Positions 8,901 to 15,708 of a stretch of DNA of 64,000 bases are shown here, in pieces. The notes beneath the pieces were generated by a model. It worked only from the letters and a program-made list of their open reading frames with translations, had not been told where the DNA came from and made no database searches. The stretch is from Galactobacillus timonensis (GTDB lineage: Bacteria; Bacillota_I; Bacilli_A; Erysipelotrichales; Erysipelotrichaceae): NCBI RefSeq assembly GCF_900240265.1, contig NZ_LT964740.1, positions 22,503-86,502 of the forward strand, given 5' to 3'. The position numbers and the translations under genes are program-made. Positions within the stretch are counted from its first letter, which is position 1. Each line of letters begins with the position of its first letter.

Positions 8901-9565
8901 GCCGGTCCCATCTGAAACGCCAGCGGACTCATCGCCGGATCATGGACCTCTAACGGCTCTTCCAAAGGCACAACCATCGTTCTTGAAAACGATGCCATCC
9001 GTGCCTGCGGCACAGAAACAAGCGCCGCTATACCGGAATACTCTGCAGGATACGAAGGCAGTTCTCGCTTCAGGCGGCAATGAACGGCCGCTCCCTTTTT
9101 CAGAATCAGGAAATGATCCACAATACAAAAGCGGATGGCCGCAAACACGAACACATCGCGGCCCGAATACCGGCAGCTTTGATGGACGCGCTTTCCGTTT
9201 CTGCCAAGTATCGTTCCTTCCCGGAGGGAGATTTCATCCGCCTGAATCGAAATGCATGCCTGGGAAAGACGGCGGTCGATGATGTAAAGATCATCCTCAA
9301 TCGAATTTCCAATTGTCATCACTGCCGGAAGATCAAACACCTCCACCGTATCAAAACCATCATCCATGCCGAATATCTGCAGCACGATCCGTTCCGTCAG
9401 CTGAACCGTCAGCCCTGGCGTTAACGGGACTTCTCTGTTTTGAAAGACAAGATCCGGCGGCTGCCCCTGCTTCAATGAAAAATGAATCCCTTCAAAGTCA
9501 AAGGAAGAACTGTGTCCGTCCTGAACCTGCAGAACATGTTCGCCGCCTGCCAGAACAAGAATCAT
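5834..9565 (-). CDS. EssC-like type VII secretion FtsK/SpoIIIE ATPase
   Basis: A 1243-aa membrane ATPase that would power export of the WXG100 proteins. The N-terminus has one FHA-like domain (MTIGNSIEDDLYIIDRRLS, about 80-160). Two transmembrane helices follow near 215-275. The first FtsK domain is intact, with Walker A GMTGSGKSE near 600 and Walker B YLIVVVDEFAQL near 718. The following ATPase modules lack P-loops, and only a core strand (LIVICGGSF, near 995) remains of the second. Family members such as staphylococcal EssC are about 1480 aa with three modules, so this one is short. ATG 9565 overlaps the lipoprotein stop as ATGA; an in-frame start at 9589 is less likely. Confidence 0.85.
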   Translation of the reverse strand: MILVLAGGEHVLQVQDGHSSSFDFEGIHFSLKQGQPPDLVFQNREVPLTPGLTVQLTERIVLQIFGMDDGFDTVEVFDLPAVMTIGNSIEDDLYIIDRRLSQACISIQADEISLREGTILGRNGKRVHQSCRYSGRDVFVFAAIRFCIVDHFLILKKGAAVHCRLKRELPSYPAEYSGIAALVSVPQARMASFSRTMVVPLEEPLEVHDPAMSPLAFQMGPALTMALASCAAGILTVQQAVDSGRAWIQVMPSLILPLTMLVSTLLWHPLQRVYDKRRMKKQMNHRYQQYAAYLSSVRKDITDFEDAYARSAETQFLSGSGSSFPPFQKGSHHGDWMFVCIGRGTEYFDLQFQHHFRFRHGDSLAFRTRALQEDCAERRDTPLLISLQDHSGISIPEDDALLETIVLQYCWYFSPSDAGIALLVSQDWLNDHCWLLEAPQCRLDGMRLIAVNDAAARRVRDRIAAHPEKHFLLIESRNFGIDINTDHVSVLKVEDIHSCSSFFRIQKNPDGYILIEADRQRRFEIHQLTQDPWLWMRRLKPYLHEHRHVLRESFLDLYPDLNLNEIRKRASLLSAPIGWNHEGETMVLDLSEDRHGPHGLIAGMTGSGKSELLLTIILSLMVSHSPKDLQFVLIDFKGGGLVQMLEKGEQRAPHIAAALDNLQTSEMERALAGLAQECRYREECFQELGRLSQKPVFHLRMYREIAEEYGMEPLPYLIVVVDEFAQLKKEHPEFLHELMSLARTGRSLGLHLLLATQKPGGIIDEQIQSNCRFRICLKVQSRSDSLEVLSHPDAADLLRPGEFYFLCDQHLQKGRAAYSSAPYGTLPKEVLILDEEMNIKKSIREPHTPLPLQAKKVLEAILEEDGSYYPRPLWKKMPASVPLCAPERPPLGIGMLDDIDHCRLPWYCLKKEGTLVQSLDASIRKQVLNTVLSVLGKDSEASDVIVLFRDEDHKRNCQSVFGHDFLTLGSEDTDRMEWLVDIVQSERSRFFWLIVICGGSFLADESNRELFLHLLQKESDHTAAIVFTDTIEAIPHAVASRLLERISFCRNDREQAMRMIGGAVDRMPAHSDGLVRIGTTGMICRFVLLETMEEAALGTCLLEEIPEVICGEESGDSILLGYSLKTQEKVFWNREQSLIVLGYYDEELESLKAILKNDCFSFLSFFDYERKKSNDRQLSTIPVLFVGEGFQEQFVFRMHRGHPLTKHEGILFQGTRKEVIRLVNGPCSSDSSNGRRLAGMQAG

Positions 9566-11565
9566 GTACCACGCACAATCACGGAACAAACAGCCCGATA
9601 CCGGCCATCCGCCGTTTCAAGACTCACGATGGCACTTCCCTCTGCAACTCCGGTCACTTCTCCGCCGGCCGATACGCGAACAGATGGCTGCGAAGAGCGG
9701 AAGCGCAGCTGATCAAGGCCTGTTCCCTCCGGCAGTGATACGATCGGCAGTTTCTTTGACTCACCGTTTCTCAGAAACAGAACATACTGTTCCAGCTGGA
9801 TTGCACCATCATCGACCGCTTCGCGGTGGATGCCAGTGTCTCTTTCACCGCGTGTACACTTTGTCACCAGCATTCCGCTTTCCAGATGCCCCGTCAGAGC
9901 GTCGATTGTAATCTTTCCTTTCCCGCCCAACAGATCAAACGTTTTGGAAAAACCGAATTTTCCGGCGAGGGTGGAAGAAGAATTGATCACGGTCTTCAGA
10001 ATTGTTTCTGCCGTAAGATCGGCACAGATCAGCTGACGCTCATTTTCTTCAAACAGTTCGCTGGAAACCGGCAGTGCCTGCGCCGAATGCCTTTGATTGG
10101 AATCATAGAGATGCAGCGTCGTTTTGCACTGGGTTTTGATGCCCGTATGCAGGGCAACATCTGCAAGTCTCTTTTTTCCCATGGCAAGAGCCGCATTCAC
10201 CCCTCCGCTCAGCCAGGCATTTGCCCGTGCCTGCGCCTGAACCGTGCCTTCCGTACTGTTCAAAGAGCGCATCGATCCGTTGCGCACTTCAAAGCCAAGC
10301 GCATGATTCTGCGTCAGCACCAGTTCCGCCCGCCCATCCGCTCCCAGCTGCAGCTCCAGCCGCAGAACAAGATTCAGCCCCGGAATCTCAGGCAGAGGGA
10401 TGCGCAGCGTCGCCAGCGGGATGGTCGTTTCCATGGCACTCTTCTTTTCGCTTAAAAACGAGCGGAGGTTTTCAGGCAGCTGCGAAAAGTCGCCGTAGCG
10501 CTTCACGGATGCCTTTGCCCCGACGCTTTCCGTCGTTGTAAAGCTGATCTTCATACAACTGTCATCGAGCTTTCCGCCCTTCATTTTCCAGCGGATCACG
10601 GGCCGGATATGATGAAGGCTGAACGCTGCAAACGTTCGGCCTCCCTTGTCATATTCCTTGTAAATCTCCGCCCGTACACCGGAGCTTTGAATGCTGGTGC
10701 GTACCTTCCAGTCCTCATAGGAAAAGGTATTGACCAGCGGGGTGAAGCCCCCTGGAACAAAACTCTGCTCCAGGGGTTCCACCTGCGCATTGCTGAGATC
10801 CAGCTCACCGGCATATTCGTAGTCGATATCGCCAAACACCTCATCTTCATCCAGCGCCCTGGCCTGCTGACCGTTTTCAATCCGGTAAAACGTATCATCC
10901 GGATAGGAATAGATCGTATCTCCCTCTTCATAGATCCGCTGATCCTGATAACTTCCATCTTCCTGAATCCGAAAGTCCTCACTGTAGAGAGGCTCTTCGC
11001 CATTGATCCATTCCACTTCGGCAGTGGTTTCCTCAGGTACCCAGGCATCCATCCAGGAAACAACCTGCTTTAATGCCGCCATGGCCTGCGCCGTGTCCAT
11101 CGCTTCTTTCGGGTGAAAGCGGCTCTGTTCATCAAGATCAAGGAGTCCGATACGGACCGCATACTTCACTTCCTTTGGAAACAGGGAACGGGAAAGATCA
11201 ACAATCGAAGAATCCGCAACATCCGGCAGATCCGCCTCCTTCAACCGGCTCAGGGTATAGGCGGCCCATTCCCTTGTCAGGATCTGATCGGGATCAAAGC
11301 CATCCGAAGGATCAAGGATACCCCAGTCCACAGCACTCTGCACCGCGGCATAACACGGCTGATCACCAGTGATGGAAAGGTAGTAGGGCGCCGTTTGATC
11401 GCTCTCTGCCAGACCGGCTTCTTCATAGATGTGCTGAATCCAGTCGCCAAGCTTCATCGTATTTTCAGCAGCACTCTGCTTTGGAGTGCATCCGCTGAGT
11501 ACAATGACCGCCGCCAGAAGAAAGGCAAAGATCAGCCGGTAGTCAGGCCTGAATTCCTGCCGCAT
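9562..11565 (-). CDS. Large lipoprotein with SLH-like and Big_2-like domains in secretion operon
   Basis: A 667-aa predicted lipoprotein: n-region MRQEFRPDYR, hydrophobic core, lipobox VLSGC. Residues about 30-170 hold repeats resembling S-layer-homology modules (for example REWAAYTLSRLKE and RFHPKEAMDTAQAMAALKQV). The middle is acidic and beta-rich with no family I recognise. The last 70 residues match a bacterial Ig-like Big_2 domain (FRSSQPSVRVSAGGEVTGVA). It lies between the WXG100 genes and the EssC-like gene, overlapping both, where EsaA/EssA/EssB genes normally sit. It may replace their extracellular scaffold, which is inference. TTG 11586 is an alternative start. Confidence 0.7.
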   Translation of the reverse strand: MRQEFRPDYRLIFAFLLAAVIVLSGCTPKQSAAENTMKLGDWIQHIYEEAGLAESDQTAPYYLSITGDQPCYAAVQSAVDWGILDPSDGFDPDQILTREWAAYTLSRLKEADLPDVADSSIVDLSRSLFPKEVKYAVRIGLLDLDEQSRFHPKEAMDTAQAMAALKQVVSWMDAWVPEETTAEVEWINGEEPLYSEDFRIQEDGSYQDQRIYEEGDTIYSYPDDTFYRIENGQQARALDEDEVFGDIDYEYAGELDLSNAQVEPLEQSFVPGGFTPLVNTFSYEDWKVRTSIQSSGVRAEIYKEYDKGGRTFAAFSLHHIRPVIRWKMKGGKLDDSCMKISFTTTESVGAKASVKRYGDFSQLPENLRSFLSEKKSAMETTIPLATLRIPLPEIPGLNLVLRLELQLGADGRAELVLTQNHALGFEVRNGSMRSLNSTEGTVQAQARANAWLSGGVNAALAMGKKRLADVALHTGIKTQCKTTLHLYDSNQRHSAQALPVSSELFEENERQLICADLTAETILKTVINSSSTLAGKFGFSKTFDLLGGKGKITIDALTGHLESGMLVTKCTRGERDTGIHREAVDDGAIQLEQYVLFLRNGESKKLPIVSLPEGTGLDQLRFRSSQPSVRVSAGGEVTGVAEGSAIVSLETADGRYRAVCSVIVRGT

Positions 11566-11842
11566 TGGAAATGATCGTTGACTCAAGCGAGTCGTAGCTT
11601 TCTACCGTACGTTCGAGAAACTGAGCATAGGATTCCATCATCTGCCGCTGATTTTCAAAGCGGCCGGCGAAGGTCTGGAAACGGGTACGGATCGCTTCTC
11701 CACCTTCCGAAATCCAGCTGCCCGAAGTAGCCGACACTTCTCTGCGCATCCGCTCCAGCGCATCGGCCATCACCTGGGAACAGGAGCGAATCTCACTGGC
11801 GCACTGGGAAACCTGAGACAGCGATATCTTCAGTCCTTCCAT
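11543..11842 (-). CDS. WXG100-family protein 2 (atypical W-I-S turn)
   Basis: A 99-aa helical hairpin protein of the EsxA/ESAT-6 type. The turn is SGSWISEGGEA, so the Trp is kept but the exact WxG is not. The C-terminal helix contains YDSLE, matching the YxxxD/E type VII export signal. The start overlaps the stop of the first WXG100 gene as TGATG and is preceded by GGGAGGTG. A longer open frame upstream (to 11941) is out of register with the family and rejected. It probably forms a heterodimer with the neighbouring WXG100 protein. Confidence 0.82.
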   Translation of the reverse strand: MEGLKISLSQVSQCASEIRSCSQVMADALERMRREVSATSGSWISEGGEAIRTRFQTFAGRFENQRQMMESYAQFLERTVESYDSLESTIISNAAGIQA

Positions 11843-12144
11843 CACACACCTCCCAGCGTACCGGCTCTTGCCGCGAGATCTTCCTGCATCGCCCGATAGG
11901 AAGCTGCACTTGTACGCAGAAAATCGGCGTATTGCGCACACAGCGCCGCCATCTGACGGAAGTCTGTCTCAAACTGCGCGATCCGGCCGCTGAAGGCAAG
12001 ATTGTCCTTCCCCTGCCAGCCGGCCTTCATCGCATCAACACTCTGGTAAAGACGGGAAACTGCCTGCAGATAGGTGTCATGAGCCTCGTTGATTCTTGTT
12101 GCAGCCGCTTCCAGCTGCTGGCAGGAAACCTGAATTGAACGCAT
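11842..12144 (-). CDS. WXG100-family protein 1
   Basis: Exactly 100 aa, beginning MRSIQVSCQQLEAAATRINE, with the canonical WQG turn (MKAGWQGKDNLAF) near residue 43 and two amphipathic helices. It is first in the operon and has an ideal AAAGGAGG 10 nt before the ATG at 12144, so it should be the most strongly translated gene. It lacks a YxxxD/E motif, which is present in its partner, consistent with a heterodimeric substrate or chaperone pair. Confidence 0.88.
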   Translation of the reverse strand: MRSIQVSCQQLEAAATRINEAHDTYLQAVSRLYQSVDAMKAGWQGKDNLAFSGRIAQFETDFRQMAALCAQYADFLRTSAASYRAMQEDLAARAGTLGGV

Positions 12145-12190
12145 ATTCTTACGTCCTCCTTTCACCTTTCTTTAGACAGTGAAAACGGAT

Positions 12191-12262
12191 ATTCCCGAAG
12201 GCAGGTATAACATTTTTGTTGCTGTTGGTAACACACTATTTTAATTGTTCCAATGTCATGCC
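12191..12262. promoter_or_regulatory. Divergent promoter region with imperfect inverted repeat
   Basis: The 143-bp gap between the secretion operon and the XRE-dehydrogenase gene. For the minus strand, TTACCA, 16 bp, TATACC is a plausible promoter. For the plus strand, CATAAT near 12261 is a possible -10. Between them TTGGTAACA (12225-12233) and TGTTCCAA (12246-12253) form an imperfect inverted repeat, a candidate operator for the XRE domain encoded next door. Confidence 0.4.
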
Positions 12263-12287
12263 ATAATGATGTTGCTCAGGAGAACAT

Positions 12288-13829
12288 ATGCAGACATTCA
12301 ATCAGAATAAATTCGCGGAAGATGTAGCCGAATTCCGCAAAGCGAAACAGATGAACCAGCAGAAACTGGCTGATCAGGCGGGATTAAACCGCAGCGTCCT
12401 TTCCCATCTTGAACAGGGCATCTATCAACCTTCGCTGGATCAGTTTCTGAACCTTTGCGGCGTATGCGGACTTGTACCGTCGGATTATTTCTATGATCCC
12501 TCGCAAAAGACTGAAAAACCGGCGGTTCCACGTCAGAGAATCGTCGTCGCTGGTACGGGCTATGTAGGACTTTCGCTGGCTTCACTGCTGGCGGTGCATC
12601 ACACGGTGACAGCGCTCGATATCATTGGCGAAAAGGTGGAAATGATCAACGCCCGCAGATCACCGATCCAGGATGAATGGATCGAAAAGTACTTCGCCGC
12701 CGACCTTGAAGGCAGCCAGAAACTCGATCTCAACGCAGTGCTCAACGATCAGACAAAGGCACCTTCCAACCCCTCCTGGAAGTATCTGCAGCAGGCGGAT
12801 TATGTCATCATTGCCGCACCAACCAACTATGATTCTTCGAGAAACTTCTTTGATACAAGCGCTGTCGAGGAAGTCATTGAACTGACCCTTGCGGCAAATC
12901 AGGATGACACGCATCTTCCCTGGATCATCATCAAGAGCACGATCCCGGTCGGTTATACCGAAAGCGTACGCCGGAAGTACCATTGCGATCACATTCTGTT
13001 TGCGCCGGAATTTCTGCGTGAATCGAAGGCGCTCTATGACAACCTGTATCCTTCCCGCATCATCGTCGGAACAGATCTTTCCAACGCGGAAGAAAAACAG
13101 GCAGCAGAAACCTTTGCGGATATGCTCGATCAGGGTGCACGGAAGGAAAACATCCCGATTCTCTTCATGGGTTTTACGGAAGCCGAGGCCGTCAAGCTGT
13201 TTTCCAACACCTATCTCGCCCTGCGCGTTTCCTACTTCAATGAGCTTGATACCTATGCCGAAACGAAGAATCTCGACTCCCGCTCCATCATCGACGGCGT
13301 CTGCCTCGATCCGAGAATCGGAACCCATTACAACAATCCTTCCTTCGGCTATGGCGGCTATTGCCTGCCAAAGGATACGAAGCAGCTGCTGGCCAACTAC
13401 CGGGATGTGCCGGAAAATCTGATTCAGGCCATCGTCGATTCCAATCGTACCCGCAAGGATTTCATCGCCGACCGTGTCCTTGAAAAAGCCGGCTACTACA
13501 ACTATTCCGATGAGATTGACTACCAGCCGGAAGCGGAACACACGGTTACGATCGGGGTGTACCGTCTTACGATGAAGGCCAACAGTGACAACTTCCGCCA
13601 GAGCTCGATTCAGGGCGTCATGAAACGGATCAAGGCCAAAGGCGCCAATGTCATCATCTATGAACCGACACTCAATAACGGCGACACCTTCTATGGCTCC
13701 AGAGTCGTCAATAACCTCGATTCCTTCAAGAAACAAAGCGCCGTGATCCTTGCCAACCGCTACAGTGCCAAAGACCTCGACGACGTGAAGGACAAGGTCT
13801 ATACCCGCGACCTGTTCCGCCGCGATTAA
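12288..13829 (+). CDS. XRE DNA-binding domain fused to UDP-glucose 6-dehydrogenase
   Basis: A 513-aa fusion. Residues about 10-65 are an XRE/Cro helix-turn-helix ([29 protein letters not shown]). After a short linker, residues 82-513 form a complete UDP-glucose/GDP-mannose dehydrogenase: Rossmann motif [38 protein letters not shown], and the active-site Cys in [14 protein letters not shown]. The enzyme oxidises UDP-glucose to UDP-glucuronate with NAD+ for capsule or wall polymers. There is one ATG with AGGAGA and no second start at the junction, so the fusion looks genuine. It may act as a metabolite- or NAD-sensing repressor of its own or the divergent secretion promoter; that is inference. 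Confidence 0.88.
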   Translation: MQTFNQNKFAEDVAEFRKAKQMNQQKLADQAGLNRSVLSHLEQGIYQPSLDQFLNLCGVCGLVPSDYFYDPSQKTEKPAVPRQRIVVAGTGYVGLSLASLLAVHHTVTALDIIGEKVEMINARRSPIQDEWIEKYFAADLEGSQKLDLNAVLNDQTKAPSNPSWKYLQQADYVIIAAPTNYDSSRNFFDTSAVEEVIELTLAANQDDTHLPWIIIKSTIPVGYTESVRRKYHCDHILFAPEFLRESKALYDNLYPSRIIVGTDLSNAEEKQAAETFADMLDQGARKENIPILFMGFTEAEAVKLFSNTYLALRVSYFNELDTYAETKNLDSRSIIDGVCLDPRIGTHYNNPSFGYGGYCLPKDTKQLLANYRDVPENLIQAIVDSNRTRKDFIADRVLEKAGYYNYSDEIDYQPEAEHTVTIGVYRLTMKANSDNFRQSSIQGVMKRIKAKGANVIIYEPTLNNGDTFYGSRVVNNLDSFKKQSAVILANRYSAKDLDDVKDKVYTRDLFRRD

Positions 13830-13837
13830 TTGCCATA

Positions 13838-13962
13838 TTGACACTCCCACGGCTAAAGCCTGTGGGATTCTTGCTTCGCTGAGAACTGCGGCATTGCGCC
13901 GTCTTACACTCTCTCCGCAAGCGTTACTTCCCGTGTGCCCCACGGTACGAATATTTATTTCA
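13838..13962 (-). ncRNA. Putative omega-RNA (reRNA) region of TnpB
   Basis: In IS605-type elements the guide RNA of TnpB is transcribed from the tnpB 3' end through the right end, with the guide formed by DNA just outside the element. Here that stretch runs from the tnpB stop through a GC-rich structured segment and the CCCACAGG/CCGTGGG hairpin to GTCAA. The guide would be the flanking bases at 13837 and below, i.e. the end of the dehydrogenase gene. Inferred from family architecture. Confidence 0.5.
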
Positions 13963-15123
13963 GATTACAGAAACTGCAGTCTGCGGTTCGTTGAAGATTC
14001 GAATCCCTTCTGAAAGAATATTCCGCGCAGCGTTCTGATCACGATCATGCACGGCTCCGCACTGAGAACAGATCCATTTCCGCACTTTCAGATCTTTCAC
14101 AGCTGGGTTCTTATATCCGCACTCATGGCAGATCTGCGAGCTTGGATAGAACGTATCGACTTTGATCAGAAAGCCGTTACGTTCTTTTACTTTGTATTCC
14201 AGCATCTGAAAGAACGTACTCCAGCTCACATCGCTGATTGCCTTTGCCAGCTTGTGGTTTCTGACCATTCCGCGGATATTCAGATACTCGGCATAGATGA
14301 TTTGGTTTTCATCAGCCAATGCCGTGCTCTGCTTCTGCAGAAAGTCGGTTCTGGTGTTGACAATACGTTCATGGATCTTTGCGACCTTGATCCGCTGCTT
14401 CTGATAATTACGGCACTCACGCAGGCGACGGCCTGCTTTCTTTGCGGCTTCATACATTCTCGAAAGCTTCCTCTGTTCCCGGGCAAGCTTCTTGCTTAGC
14501 TTTGCAAGAATACGTGGATTCTCGACAATGCGGCCCTTGGAATCTGTGTAGAACTCGGCCAGCCCTACGTCAATGGCAATCTCTCCGCCTGCGGATTTCT
14601 TTGAAACTGAAATTTCGTCCACGCAGAAAGAAACTTCATATTTGCCCGTCGCAGTCAGCGAGATTGCTGCATTCTTGATTACGCCATGCGGAAACCTTGA
14701 AATGCGGGCCCGGACAACGCCAAGCTTCGGAAGTTTTACATGGTGCTTATCAATAATCTGAATGCAGTTTTTCTGATTGCGTGTGCGATATGCAGACTTA
14801 TACGCATGCTTCTTGGTCTTGAACTTCGGATACTTTGCACGTCCGGCAAAGAAATTCTGAAATGCTTCATCCAGATCTTTCAGCGCAGTCTGCAGTGCCA
14901 TACTGTCAGCCTGCTTCAGCCACGGATATTCAGGGTCGAGCTTCAGATCCGTCAATAGTGAGCACATCATTGCATATGAAAGATGGATGCCTTCTGTCTG
15001 ATATGCATACTCGTTCAGATCCAGAAAACGATTGTACACAAAACGAGCAGAATCCAGCGTTTCCTGAATCTGCTTCTTCTGTGTTTCGTTCGGTTCTAAT
15101 CTGAACTTGTATCCCTTCATCAC
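13960..15123 (-). CDS. tnpB: TnpB RNA-guided nuclease (IS605 OrfB)
   Basis: A 387-aa TnpB. The N-terminal HTH/wedge part begins MMKGYKFRLEPNETQKKQI. The RuvC catalytic Asp is in AIDVGLAEF (about 185), the Glu in YAEYLNIRGM (about 278) and the last Asp in HDRDQNAARN (about 360). A four-Cys zinc finger (CHECG and CSQCG, about 332-351) lies between them. All key residues are present, so the nuclease looks active. There is no tnpA partner. The ATG at 15123 follows TAGGAACACAGTG; a second ATG follows directly. Confidence 0.92.
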   Translation of the reverse strand: MMKGYKFRLEPNETQKKQIQETLDSARFVYNRFLDLNEYAYQTEGIHLSYAMMCSLLTDLKLDPEYPWLKQADSMALQTALKDLDEAFQNFFAGRAKYPKFKTKKHAYKSAYRTRNQKNCIQIIDKHHVKLPKLGVVRARISRFPHGVIKNAAISLTATGKYEVSFCVDEISVSKKSAGGEIAIDVGLAEFYTDSKGRIVENPRILAKLSKKLAREQRKLSRMYEAAKKAGRRLRECRNYQKQRIKVAKIHERIVNTRTDFLQKQSTALADENQIIYAEYLNIRGMVRNHKLAKAISDVSWSTFFQMLEYKVKERNGFLIKVDTFYPSSQICHECGYKNPAVKDLKVRKWICSQCGAVHDRDQNAARNILSEGIRIFNEPQTAVSVI

Positions 15124-15227
15124 TGTGTTCCTATTATATGATACGCAACAGAAAGAGTGTTTCTGCTGTGCACGGTCCGGCTTTCATCCCAAGGCTGAAG
15201 CACTTGGGCTTTCTCGCCGGTTATTTG

Positions 15228-15286
15228 TAAAAAGCTGCGATCAGCGACGATTTATCATCGTCAGCGACCGCAGCCTTTTTTCTTTT
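15228..15286 (-). terminator. Terminator of the rimP-rbfA operon
   Basis: On the minus strand an 18-bp stem (arms beginning GCTGCGGTCGCTGACGAT and ATCGTCGCTGATCGCAGC) has three G-T wobbles and one mismatch, a 5-nt loop and TTTTTAC. The left end of the TnpB element starts right after this T-tract. Confidence 0.82.
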
Positions 15287-15293
15287 CTACTGT

Positions 15294-15704
15294 TTACTGT
15301 TGTGGATCCGCACCGGTTTCTTCGGTATCTTCCGGCTGGTCAGCTTTCTTGAGCTCATCATCCTTATGAATCTCACGGATAATTTCATCAATGCGCTGAC
15401 CGCGTTCCTCACTCTTGTCAATCTTGAAGATCAGCTCCGGGCAGCGGCGGATATCCAGCTGTGCGGCAAGCTGCGAACGAATGTATCCCTTTGCCCGCTC
15501 CAGTGCCTCCATGCCTTCCTTCTTCTGATAGCCCTTGCCGATGAAGGTGACATAGATCGTCGCATAGGAATGGTCATTGGATACCTTGACGTCCGTCACC
15601 GTAAGGAAACCGACATTGGGATCCTTGACATCATACTGAATGATCTCGGAAATATCGCGGCGGATGATCGCTTCCAGACGCTTCTGCTTAATGGATGAAC
15701 TCAT
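15294..15704 (-). CDS. rbfA: Ribosome-binding factor A
   Basis: A 136-aa 30S maturation factor with a KH-like fold. It begins MSSSIKQKRLEAIIRRDISEII and has the family stretch DPNVGFLTVTDVKVSNDHSYATIYVTF, then the AALERAKGYIRSQLA-type helix and the PELIFKIDKSEERGQRIDEI helix-kink-helix. The C-terminal 25 residues are acidic and variable. It is last in the operon, 4 nt after infB, and is followed by a strong terminator and the TnpB element rather than by truB. Confidence 0.93.
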   Translation of the reverse strand: MSSSIKQKRLEAIIRRDISEIIQYDVKDPNVGFLTVTDVKVSNDHSYATIYVTFIGKGYQKKEGMEALERAKGYIRSQLAAQLDIRRCPELIFKIDKSEERGQRIDEIIREIHKDDELKKADQPEDTEETGADPQQ

Positions 15705-15708
15705 AGAC

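Larger units (their letters stand above)
13838..15226 (-). mobile_element. IS605/IS1341-type element with tnpB only
   Basis: About 1.39 kb. The right end (minus strand 3' side) carries a subterminal hairpin CCCACAGGCTTTAGCCGTGGG and ends in GTCAA at 13838, 9 bp past the stop of the XRE-dehydrogenase gene. The left end begins AAATAACCGGCGAGAAAGCCC-like sequence at 15226 with its own hairpin (CCCAAG/CTTGGG). It abuts TTTAC, which belongs to the T-tract of the rbfA terminator. No tnpA is present, so movement would need a transposase in trans. The ends are set by resemblance to IS605 termini and are approximate. Confidence 0.7.

Noticed and set aside
12660..13943. 427-codon open frame antisense to the XRE-dehydrogenase gene
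   Set aside because: The plus-strand product is a complete dehydrogenase; the antisense product resembles nothing and lacks start signals.
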